IMG/VR virus record: IMGVR_UViG_3300020178_000002 | Span: 62,001-126,000 of that record | DNA length: 64,000 nucleotides | From: a virus | Strand: one strand, 5' to 3' | Shown here: positions 9,798-16,629 of the stretch, piece by piece | How positions within the stretch are numbered: the stretch's first letter is position 1 | Layout of the letters: the number at the start of each line of letters is the position of its first letter | The notes under the pieces: generated by a model | The model's input: only the letters and a program-made list of their open reading frames with translations | What the model was told of the DNA's origin: nothing | Databases searched by the model: none | Made by a program: the position numbers and the translations under genes

Positions 9798-10664
9798 TTA
9801 GGGAAGATTAAGGTTTGCAGGAACTTGAGCAGCCGCTGCCGCTGCTACAACAGGATTAACAGGGTTAGCTGGTTGCTCTCCACCAAAGTTTCTGTCTGCA
9901 CCTACTGTAAGTGAGTTACCACCTAGTCCAGAATAGATGATAGAAGCTCCTTGACCCAATGTAGGATCATTACCTGTAGCCATGAACTCACCATATGTAG
10001 AGTAAAGGTCATGCACATCTGTAACACTAGCACTGCAAGATTGACCTATGATACCACCATCTGTGGTCATAGAACCAAATGCAACTTCTGTAAGCCAGCA
10101 AGCCTCAAAGTATGTGATAATTGCTTTGTGCTTTTGAGAAGGGTTACCACTTGAATCTTTATATTGGTCACCACCAGATGCATTTTGAGCACTAAAGTCA
10201 ATGTCTTTAAGACCCTCAGAAGTAAGACCCTCTGCTTCTTGGTCAGCAGTAGTAGAAAGAACAATCTGTTGCTCAATATCAAAAGGCCATCTATGTTGTT
10301 GGAGTGTACGAACAGGACCATCTACACCACCTGCATAACCAAATGCTTGGTGACCATTTGATAGATATAGGAGGGTTCTCTCCATACTAACAGAGACAAC
10401 ACCTGTCACACCAGGTACAAGTTCTGCGATCTGATCACCAAAACCAATACCTCTAACCTCAGTTACATCCCTAGAACTAGAGCCAGCATCAAAAGAGTTT
10501 ACAACACCGATTTGATAAAGAAGACCCTCATCACCACCATACACAGGTGTGAGAATACGAACTTTTTGAGAGATAACAGCCCTAGTGTTAGGGCTTGAGT
10601 TGTATTTATAAAGAGAAGAAGTGCCTTGCACCCCAGCATTAGGGTTTCTATCTGTATTTCCCAT
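9798..10664 (-). CDS. Tail tube protein
   Basis: A protein of 288 residues, rich in Gly, Ser, Thr and Val, with beta-strand patterns (VRILTPVYGG, VPGVTGVVSVSMERTLLYLSNG, ITYFEACWLTEVAFGS) and an Ala/Pro tail. It has the look of a tail tube subunit and lies first in the tube, chaperone, tape measure order. The start chosen is the ATG at 10664, preceded by GGAGAA at good spacing. The upstream in-frame ATG at 10700 has no ribosome site and falls within a TATAAATG element that may be the promoter. Related baseplate or tube-initiator proteins share the fold, so a minor tube role cannot be excluded. Confidence 0.72.
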   Translation of the reverse strand: MGNTDRNPNAGVQGTSSLYKYNSSPNTRAVISQKVRILTPVYGGDEGLLYQIGVVNSFDAGSSSRDVTEVRGIGFGDQIAELVPGVTGVVSVSMERTLLYLSNGHQAFGYAGGVDGPVRTLQQHRWPFDIEQQIVLSTTADQEAEGLTSEGLKDIDFSAQNASGGDQYKDSSGNPSQKHKAIITYFEACWLTEVAFGSMTTDGGIIGQSCSASVTDVHDLYSTYGEFMATGNDPTLGQGASIIYSGLGGNSLTVGADRNFGGEQPANPVNPVVAAAAAAQVPANLNLP

Positions 10665-10697
10665 TGAACTTTCTCCATTTATGATTGAGTTGTAATT

Positions 10698-10705
10698 CAT
10701 TTATA
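10698..10705 (-). promoter_or_regulatory. T4-late-like promoter element of tail operon
   Basis: The minus strand reads TATAAATG, one base from the T4 late consensus TATAAATA. It lies about 34 bases upstream of the tail tube start, leaving room for a short leader with GGAGAA. There is no obvious -35 box. The region to 10742 is the divergent spacer to the plus-strand operon. Confidence 0.45.
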
Positions 10706-10742
10706 TTAAGCTTATAAAGAAACTATTAGAGGAGATACTGCT

Positions 10743-11435
10743 ATGGGTTATGGTTTGATTGCTGCAAAGAAGAAGAAAAAGAAAAGAAAAAAAGATCCCA
10801 AGTATGTTCATGACAAATACAAAGAGATATTAGACAATCAGAAAGAAAAGGATGAGGGCAAGGCTAAAGCAGTGGCTTGGTCTATTTACTGTAAGTATAA
10901 GAATCCTGAAAGCCCTAGATGTAGCAAGAAGCCCTCAGAATACCTAACCAAGAAAGCATATAGCTCTCCACAAGAAGAAAATATGTACAGAAAGAGAGCA
11001 CAGCTTGTAGGTTCGATTTTAGATCAATTCGTGAGCGAAGCACTTCTAAAGTCTTATGACATCATTGAACAAGAGTCCAATTCAAAGTATGTGGAAGAGC
11101 TAGCTCTTTATATGTGGACTAGAGGGCAAATACCTCATTCTTTGGTGAGCATTAGCTCTGAAGCTAAGACTCTAGGCTCTATCTCTAATGAGATACACAG
11201 AGAAAAAAAGCCTTCCAGACTACCTACGAGAGAAGAAAAGAGAGAAGTATACAAGATTCTCCGCAAGGTCTTCATCTCCATCTATAAGGATTCATCTGTT
11301 AAAGTTTGGGCGAAGCTCTACAATGTAATTGGAGACTTAAATCTTACAATCATTCAACTAGAGATATTATCTTATGATAACAAGGTCAACACACCTAGCC
11401 TTTATAGTGATTTACTTGGGATTATTCTTGGTTAA
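10743..11435 (+). CDS. Lysine-rich N-terminus protein of unknown function
   Basis: A protein of 230 residues, started by ATG with GAGGAG eight bases upstream. Residues 9-18 are almost all Lys/Arg, followed by a conserved-looking block AVAWSIYCKYKNPESPRC and PSEYLTKK, then a helical C-terminal part with hydrophobic end. The basic stretch suggests binding to nucleic acid or membrane. The Cys-containing block resembles a short motif seen at the start of other phage proteins, but I cannot name it. It stands divergent from the tail operon and ahead of the SNF2 helicase operon, with 48 bases between. Function unknown. Confidence 0.6.
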   Translation: MGYGLIAAKKKKKKRKKDPKYVHDKYKEILDNQKEKDEGKAKAVAWSIYCKYKNPESPRCSKKPSEYLTKKAYSSPQEENMYRKRAQLVGSILDQFVSEALLKSYDIIEQESNSKYVEELALYMWTRGQIPHSLVSISSEAKTLGSISNEIHREKKPSRLPTREEKREVYKILRKVFISIYKDSSVKVWAKLYNVIGDLNLTIIQLEILSYDNKVNTPSLYSDLLGIILG

Positions 11436-11483
11436 GGTTCAATAATTTTATAACAAAGGTATTCTATAAATAAAGGAGTACCT

Positions 11484-13088
11484 ATGTTAGATGATGAACG
11501 AATAAAGAAAACAGTTGAGAAGCTTAGGCAGATTCGGGCTAAAGAAGATTTAAAGCCCCCACCTTGCTCAATACTCAACACACACCTGCCTAATGGAGCT
11601 GAACTAAAACTAAGACAGTATCAGATTCAAGGTATTTTACACCTTCTGGCAATGCCGAGATTTGTTCTAGGGGATGATACAGGTTTGGGAAAAACCCTAC
11701 AAACAATCGCTGCTTTGTCTTATGTCTGGGATAAGAATCCAAACATAGCTGCTGTTATATGCACCACTAAGTCAGCAGTGGGGCAATGGGAGAGTGAATT
11801 TGATAAGTTCACCAATGGTGTGACAGTATTCAAGTGTTTGGGTACAAAGAAAAAGAGAGAGAAGATTCACAAAGAGTATCAACTTTTTGAAGGTCCAAAA
11901 GCTCTGATCATGGGGTACAGAACAGCAGTAATGGACTTTCAACACCTACAACATATGGTAGGTCATGTAATGGTATTTGATGAAGCCACAAACTTTAAAA
12001 ATGACAGAGCACAAGTACATCAAGTATGTAAACACTTGGCTGGTTCAGCAGAGAAAGTTTGGTCTTTATCTGCGACAATCATTAAAAATAGACTCATGGA
12101 AGCATGGGCTATTTATCAAGTAACTGTACCTGGATTGTTTTCAAATAAGACTCACTTTATGAGAGAGTATTGCATCACTAGAGAACAAAGCATAAAAGGC
12201 TCTAGGAGAAAGATACAGATTGTTGTTGGACACAGGAAGCGTGATATAGAAGCCTTTAGAGAGGTGATAGACCCTTTCTTTATTGGTCGCCCTAAGCATG
12301 AGGTTGCTAAAGAACTTCCTTTGCTTACAACTAAGATTTTAGAATGTGAGCTGAACAAGACCCAGAAAGCCAAGTATAAAGAAGCATTAGAAGGTATTCT
12401 TGAGACTATTGATGCTGAGACAGGTGAGGTTGTAGAAAAAGAAGTATCTAAGCTCACAGCAGTCACAATCTGTCAGCAGATAGTGAATCACCCAGCATTG
12501 ATAGATTGTGATGGAGATTCTAGCAAACTTGAGAGTCTTCTAGATCTTTTAACAAACGAGTTAGAGGGCGAGAAGATTATTATCTTTAGTAGGCTTCGTA
12601 AAATGGTAGACATTATGGAAGCTGAAATTGAGGCTAAGGGTATCAAGACTTGTCGTATCACAGGAGCTGAAAATGGAGACCAGAGACTTGCTAGTCAAAA
12701 GGCTTTCCAAGACCCAGAGAATGAAACTAAGGTTTGTTTGATTACAATGGCTGCTGCTGAAGGTGTGAACTTACAGCTAGCTAAAGCTGTTGTTTTTTAT
12801 GACACTCCTTGGTCTGCTGGAGACTATCTACAGATCATAGGTCGAATGATTCGCATTGGGTCTATACATGACAAGGTTTTCAGTTACCATGTTTGTGCTA
12901 AGAAGACTATTGATGAGAGGGTTATGAAGACCCTTAAAGCTAAGATGGGCTTGATAGAAGCTGTCTTAGGTAAGCGTTTGAAAGAAGAAGGTGAGTCTGA
13001 CGAGGTATTAGAGGTTGGTCAATCAGAGTTATCAGACATTTTTGATGGCCTTCTTGAAGATGCGAATGAGATCATAAAGGTGAAGTAA
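11484..13088 (+). CDS. SNF2-family DNA helicase/translocase
   Basis: A protein of 534 residues. Superfamily 2 motifs are visible in order: Q-like LRQYQIQG near 43-50, Walker A GDDTGLGKT at about 63-71, DEAT box (VFDEATNF) at 165-171 in place of DEAH, SAT (SLSAT) near 194-198, and motif VI QIIGRMIRIGS near 455. The two RecA-like lobes and compact size match phage SNF2/UvsW-type remodelers, which move along duplex DNA, reverse forks or clear bound proteins. Its stop overlaps the start of the first methyltransferase (TAATG), so the three genes form one translationally coupled cassette. AAAGGAG precedes the ATG. Confidence 0.9.
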   Translation: MLDDERIKKTVEKLRQIRAKEDLKPPPCSILNTHLPNGAELKLRQYQIQGILHLLAMPRFVLGDDTGLGKTLQTIAALSYVWDKNPNIAAVICTTKSAVGQWESEFDKFTNGVTVFKCLGTKKKREKIHKEYQLFEGPKALIMGYRTAVMDFQHLQHMVGHVMVFDEATNFKNDRAQVHQVCKHLAGSAEKVWSLSATIIKNRLMEAWAIYQVTVPGLFSNKTHFMREYCITREQSIKGSRRKIQIVVGHRKRDIEAFREVIDPFFIGRPKHEVAKELPLLTTKILECELNKTQKAKYKEALEGILETIDAETGEVVEKEVSKLTAVTICQQIVNHPALIDCDGDSSKLESLLDLLTNELEGEKIIIFSRLRKMVDIMEAEIEAKGIKTCRITGAENGDQRLASQKAFQDPENETKVCLITMAAAEGVNLQLAKAVVFYDTPWSAGDYLQIIGRMIRIGSIHDKVFSYHVCAKKTIDERVMKTLKAKMGLIEAVLGKRLKEEGESDEVLEVGQSELSDIFDGLLEDANEIIKVK

Positions 13089-13888
13089 TGGAAAACCAGA
13101 TTTTTAATGAGTCCTGTTTGGACACCATGAGCCGAATGGAAGACAACTCCATAGACTTAGTGGTTACTAGCCCTCCCTACGACAATCTTAGAAGCTACGA
13201 TAATGACGTAGATCAAACTTGGGGAGAGTCCGTTTGGAAGCCGATTATCTCAGAGTTGAGTAGAGTTCTAGCAGAAGGTGGGGTTATCGTTTGGGTTGTG
13301 GGAGATGCTACAATTGATGGTTCAGAGACAGGAAGCTCATTTAAACAAGCTCTCTATTTCATGGAGTGTGGACTTAACCTTTATGACACAATGATTTGGG
13401 AGAAAACAGGAACACCATTTCCTTCACAGGTGAGATACAATGGGATCTTTGAATATATGTTTGTTTTTTCTAAAGGCAAACCAAACACTTTCAACCCCTT
13501 AAAGAAGCCCAATAAGACAGCAGGCCAATACCGGAAGAATAGGACTTTCCGACAAAAAGACGGTGGGTTCTCGGAGGGTAAAGAGCTATCGGTTTCGGAA
13601 GAAAGTAATAGGAATAACATATGGGTCATTAAGAATGGCTTTAACAGGTCATCTAAAGATAAATATGCTTTTGACCATCCTGCCATATTCCCAGAAAACC
13701 TAGCTCACGATCATATTATCTCTTGGTCTAACGAGGGAGACTTAATTTACGACCCATTCTTAGGTTCAGGTACTACAGCTAAGATGTGCAAGATCACTAA
13801 GAGAAAATACATTGGATCAGAGATTAGTGAAGATTATTTCAAGATCGCACTTAAGAGGATCGAAGAAGCACAGGAGTATTTCTTTTAA
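13088..13888 (+). CDS. Beta-class DNA methyltransferase, tandem copy 1
   Basis: A protein of 266 residues. The catalytic motif TSPPY (27-31) precedes the SAM-binding motif DPFLGSGTT (222-230), the order of beta-class amino-methyltransferases. SPPY is common in N4-cytosine enzymes but also occurs in N6-adenine enzymes, so the base is not settled. Residues 105-195 lie where the target recognition domain sits and differ strongly from the adjacent copy, whereas both ends are almost identical. The ATG overlaps the helicase stop. No restriction endonuclease is visible beside it, so self-protection against host restriction is the likely role. Confidence 0.9.
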   Translation: MENQIFNESCLDTMSRMEDNSIDLVVTSPPYDNLRSYDNDVDQTWGESVWKPIISELSRVLAEGGVIVWVVGDATIDGSETGSSFKQALYFMECGLNLYDTMIWEKTGTPFPSQVRYNGIFEYMFVFSKGKPNTFNPLKKPNKTAGQYRKNRTFRQKDGGFSEGKELSVSEESNRNNIWVIKNGFNRSSKDKYAFDHPAIFPENLAHDHIISWSNEGDLIYDPFLGSGTTAKMCKITKRKYIGSEISEDYFKIALKRIEEAQEYFF

Positions 13889-14691
13889 TGGAAAACCAGA
13901 TTTTTAATGAGTCCTGTTTGGACACCATGGGCAGAATGGAAGACAACTCCATAGACTTAGTGGTTACTAGCCCTCCCTACGATAATCTTAGAACCTATGA
14001 TAATGATGTAGATCAAACTTGGGGGGAATCCGTTTGGAAGCCGATTATCAAAGAGCTGGCTAGGGTTATCAAAGATGGAGGGGTTATCGTTTGGATTGTG
14101 AACGATGCAACAGTAGATGGTTCAGAGACAGGTTCTAGTTTCAAACAAGCCATTTATTTCATGGAGTGTGGGCTTAACCTTACGGACACTATGATTTGGG
14201 ATAAAGGGTCAAATGGTGCTGTAGGGAATAATAAGATTTATTGGCAGTCTTTTGAATATATGTTCGTCTTTTCTAAGGGTTCTCCTGCGACAATTAACTT
14301 AATAAAAGACAGGAAAAATAAGAGGGTAGAGAAGAAGAACAAGGGTACAAAAAGAATGAAAGATGGAGAGCTTATTCCCATCACAAAAGGGTCATACGGA
14401 GATTTCGGTAGGAGAACCAACATTTGGTCATACTTAACAGGCAGAGGACATTCAACTTTAGATGTGTATGCCTTTGAACACCCTGCTACATTTCCCGAAA
14501 ACCTAGCTCACGATCATATTGTTTCTTGGTCTAATGAGGGAGATGTGGTTTACGATCCATTCTTGGGTTCGGGCACTACAGCTAAAATGTCTAAGATGAC
14601 CAAGAGAAAATATATAGGGTCTGAGATTAGTGAAGATTATTTCAAGATCGCACTTAAGAGAATCGAAGAATCACAGGAATACCTATTTTGA
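13888..14691 (+). CDS. Beta-class DNA methyltransferase, tandem copy 2
   Basis: A protein of 267 residues, a tandem duplicate of the preceding gene, with TSPPY at 27-31 and DPFLGSGTT near 223-231. The first 42 bases of both genes are identical and most of the next 120 differ only at scattered, mainly synonymous positions. The central part diverges, with a Lys/Arg-rich KDRKNKRVEKKNKG stretch here, implying a different recognition sequence. The ATG shares one base with the previous stop (TAATG). The gene ends 11 bases before a large hairpin. Confidence 0.9.
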   Translation: MENQIFNESCLDTMGRMEDNSIDLVVTSPPYDNLRTYDNDVDQTWGESVWKPIIKELARVIKDGGVIVWIVNDATVDGSETGSSFKQAIYFMECGLNLTDTMIWDKGSNGAVGNNKIYWQSFEYMFVFSKGSPATINLIKDRKNKRVEKKNKGTKRMKDGELIPITKGSYGDFGRRTNIWSYLTGRGHSTLDVYAFEHPATFPENLAHDHIVSWSNEGDVVYDPFLGSGTTAKMSKMTKRKYIGSEISEDYFKIALKRIEESQEYLF

Positions 14692-14694
14692 TGC

Positions 14695-14763
14695 AAAAAA
14701 AAAGGTCTAGCTTTCGAGGGGCATTTGGTGAAAACAACACCAGCCCCCCTTTTGCTAGACCTT
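14695..14763 (-). terminator. Nested hairpin, minus-strand terminator
   Basis: Arms AAGGTCTAGC (14702-14711) and GCTAGACCTT (14754-14763) enclose further pairings GGGGC/GCCCC (14718-14722 with 14743-14747) and TGGTG/CACCA (14726-14730 with 14738-14742) around a seven-base loop. On the minus strand the outer stem is followed by nine U residues (14695-14703), so it should end transcription from the 15-16 kb minus operon. Plus-strand transcripts from the methyltransferases also fold here but lack the U-run. Confidence 0.7.
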
Positions 14764-14838
14764 ACTAAAGAAGAATACTTAGTCCTATTTAAAAGACCAG
14801 ATTCCTAGTAAAGAATGGGATTACATTCAGAAAAGACT

Positions 14839-15138
14839 TTAATCTGGGTCAATCATTTGAACCTTACGATTAAAGCCTGGTACATGGAACTTACACCATT
14901 CCCATGCTTCGAGTTCTTTAGCTACACCCTCTTTTCCTTCGAGACAGTTACGAAGGAAGTTGAGTCGGACACCAAGATCACCATGATTCTTTAAAAAAGT
15001 AAGGTTATCTATTTCTTCTAGTGTAGCTTTCTCAACAGCTTCTTTTAGAACCTTGAGTTCATCCTTATTGACAAGGAAAATAACTTGGTTATTTACACCG
15101 AACACATCGTTTAAAAGTTTTAATGCTTCTTTATTCAT
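14839..15138 (-). CDS. Small protein of unknown function
   Basis: A protein of 99 residues, helical, with hydrophobic beta segment NQVIFLVNKD and acidic helices. The ATG at 15138 is preceded by GGAAAGAG; a TTG five codons upstream is less likely because it would overlap that ribosome site. It is the last gene of the minus operon before the terminator. I do not recognise it. Confidence 0.6.
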   Translation of the reverse strand: MNKEALKLLNDVFGVNNQVIFLVNKDELKVLKEAVEKATLEEIDNLTFLKNHGDLGVRLNFLRNCLEGKEGVAKELEAWEWCKFHVPGFNRKVQMIDPD

Positions 15139-15140
15139 AC

Positions 15141-15347
15141 TTACTCTTTCCAAGGTGGTAAGAAATCAAAGTTTGAGTTTCCTTGTTCAAGGGCAATTCT
15201 TTCTTGTCTGCGACACTCTGGATAATCTGGTCGCCTTTGTTCATTTTCTCTGCACTTAGGGCAGATTTTTTGTTGATTATACCATGAAGTATAAGAAACA
15301 TTCCCTAACTCTTGGTCACATCTGTCACATACTCTAAAACTTGGCAA
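15141..15347 (-). CDS. Small zinc-ribbon protein
   Basis: A protein of 68 residues with CDRC at 7-10 and CPKC at 29-32, a typical four-cysteine zinc ribbon, then an Arg/Glu-rich tail. It starts with TTG at 15347, preceded by AAGGA at good spacing. It overlaps the 3' end of the next upstream gene by 14 bases. The role is unknown; such small ribbons often bind nucleic acid or partner proteins. Confidence 0.65.
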   Translation of the reverse strand: MPSFRVCDRCDQELGNVSYTSWYNQQKICPKCRENEQRRPDYPECRRQERIALEQGNSNFDFLPPWKE

Positions 15348-15630
15348 GGTACTGTCCTTCCTGTGCGATACAAGTTAAGTGGTCAAGAGCCTCAACAGTA
15401 AAGCCTGTTTTGATAGCTGCTTGATTCTCTAGGTCTTGGATAATAACTTGAAGCTCAGAGTTCTTCATACCATTAGCTGGCAGATAACTGTTATTTCCAC
15501 CTCGACCCTTATTTGAAACATGAATAAAAGGTTTATTCTTGTGAAGCAAAACAGCTTCCCATGCAACTCCTTTAGGAGTTTCTCTCATTTTTAGGTCTGT
15601 TAGTTTTAAGTCTTTTAGCTTTACCTTCAT
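15334..15630 (-). CDS. Small protein of unknown function
   Basis: A protein of 98 residues beginning MKVKLKDLKLTDLK, with GVAWEAVLLHKNKPFIHVSN followed by the loop KGRGGNNSYLP. The layout, short beta-strands around a Gly-Asn loop, suggests a small all-beta or alpha/beta phage protein. GGAG precedes the ATG. It overlaps the next gene by 14 bases. Function not known to me. Confidence 0.6.
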   Translation of the reverse strand: MKVKLKDLKLTDLKMRETPKGVAWEAVLLHKNKPFIHVSNKGRGGNNSYLPANGMKNSELQVIIQDLENQAAIKTGFTVEALDHLTCIAQEGQYLAKF

Positions 15631-15636
15631 AGGACT

Positions 15637-15948
15637 TTACTCCTTTAGATCTGTGTAAAACTTTAGACAGTTTCCAGACAGTCCACCTGGGAGAGTATCT
15701 CCAACTTTAACTCCTTGCCAAGGTGACATATCGTTGTTGAGGTAAATAACTTTCCACCTCGCCCGATAACCATCGCTGTTTTGTTCGTTCAAGATTTTAC
15801 CTGTGCTTTGTACATGTACGATAAGAGTTTCTCCAGAGAAACATTTCATCTCTGCTGAAGCACCATATTGTCGGTAGGAGTCAAACTCCGCATCTGTACA
15901 ACCTACACCTGCAAGTACCGCTAACCCAATAATAATTTTCTTAATCAT
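15637..15948 (-). CDS. Putative lipoprotein
   Basis: A protein of 103 residues. The N-terminus MIKKIIIGLAVLAGVGC is a lipoprotein signal with lipobox AGVGC and predicted lipidated Cys17. The mature part contains two further cysteines that could form a disulfide and a beta-rich SGETLIVHVQSTG segment. The ATG overlaps the stop of the preceding membrane protein (ATGA), so the two are coupled. Inner-membrane plus lipoprotein pairs can be spanins, but neither partner has the long coiled coil usual in that role; an envelope or exclusion function is also possible. Confidence 0.65.
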   Translation of the reverse strand: MIKKIIIGLAVLAGVGCTDAEFDSYRQYGASAEMKCFSGETLIVHVQSTGKILNEQNSDGYRARWKVIYLNNDMSPWQGVKVGDTLPGGLSGNCLKFYTDLKE

Positions 15949-16331
15949 AGTTTTAATCCTTTTTTGTTTAAATGCTCAACTCGGGTCTCACACTTACTGT
16001 TTTTTGTTTGAGTGATTAGATCTGCTTGCCCAACTGGTAGTTTGAGCCCATACTGATCTGTGTAGTAGTCAAGGTTCTTTAAGAAAACCCATCCTGTGGG
16101 GGCTTCCCATTGAACCCCATTAGCTGATACTACTATCTCTGGGTCATTCGTATATGCGTAAAACACACGATCACGCAGACCTTTGTAGCAAGAAATAGTA
16201 TGATATTGCTCAGTAGTCTTCTGAACAGTTTCTACCTGTTGTGTGCTAAAAGCAACTAAGACCAAGAGAAGTAATACAAACAGACCTTGAAATAGCTTAG
16301 ATTGTGTTATTCTTTTTAATTTTTCTAACAA
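15945..16331 (-). CDS. Membrane-anchored periplasmic protein
   Basis: A protein of 128 residues with one N-terminal membrane segment at about 14-30 (LFQGLFVLLLLVLVAFS) and a soluble, probably periplasmic C-terminal domain with two cysteines. The start is TTG at 16331, with AAAGGA seven bases upstream; no other start fits. The ribosome site is part of a perfect 12-base inverted repeat described separately, implying that translation depends on where the mRNA begins. It is coupled to the following lipoprotein gene. Function unknown. Confidence 0.65.
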   Translation of the reverse strand: MLEKLKRITQSKLFQGLFVLLLLVLVAFSTQQVETVQKTTEQYHTISCYKGLRDRVFYAYTNDPEIVVSANGVQWEAPTGWVFLKNLDYYTDQYGLKLPVGQADLITQTKNSKCETRVEHLNKKGLKL

Positions 16332-16340
16332 CTTTAATTC

Positions 16341-16381
16341 CTTTCATTCGATTTTTATATACTTATATTATCGAATGAAAG
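16341..16381 (-). promoter_or_regulatory. Hairpin hiding a ribosome site, with promoter in its loop
   Basis: Perfect 12-base arms at 16341-16352 and 16370-16381 (minus strand CTTTCATTCGAT and ATCGAATGAAAG) flank a 17-base loop containing TATAAGTATA (16367 to 16358). The downstream arm supplies part of the AAAGGA ribosome site of the TTG-started gene. RNA from upstream would fold and hide the site; RNA initiated at the loop promoter would begin at about the downstream arm and stay open. T4 genes e, soc and 49 use this layout. Structure is seen, regulation inferred. Confidence 0.65.
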
Positions 16382-16397
16382 AGGGGGGGAGTGACTT

Positions 16398-16568
16398 TTA
16401 ATAGTGACCTATAGAAAAAACAATCCAACCAAAGACAACACAAATAAAAGCTTCCTTGAACTTCTCAACTCTTTCTTCATGTGTCTCTTGCTCGAAGATT
16501 TGAGATCTTATTTTATAGGCATACAGAAAGATGCAAAAAGAAACAACATCAGCTATAAAGGTGTACAT
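16398..16568 (-). CDS. Small two-helix membrane protein
   Basis: An open frame of 56 residues, ATG at 16568 and TAA at 16398. Two hydrophobic helices (about 4-20, FIADVVSFCIFLYAY, and 41-54, FICVVFGWIVFSIG) flank a charged middle with FEQETHEERVEKFKEA. Charge and hydrophobic pattern look genuinely coding, and the frame fills what would otherwise be the largest gap in the window. The ribosome site is weak (AAAGAATGATCCT). It is read in the same direction as the downstream lipoprotein and membrane genes. A holin, antiholin or exclusion peptide is conceivable; no family is recognised. Confidence 0.55.
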   Translation of the reverse strand: MYTFIADVVSFCIFLYAYKIRSQIFEQETHEERVEKFKEAFICVVFGWIVFSIGHY

Positions 16569-16629
16569 AGGATCATTCTTTTTAATCTATTTATATGCAA
16601 TCTCTTAACAGAAGATAAGGAGAGGCTCT

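Noticed and set aside
11465-11472. TATAAATA as late promoter for the SNF2 gene
   Set aside because: It lies only 12 bases before the ATG, so initiation there would remove the AAAGGAG ribosome site. Probably chance in AT-rich DNA.
15637-16331. Two-component spanin pair
   Set aside because: Inner-membrane and lipoprotein genes are coupled as in spanins, but neither has the required long periplasmic coiled coil or Pro-rich stretch, and no endolysin is near.
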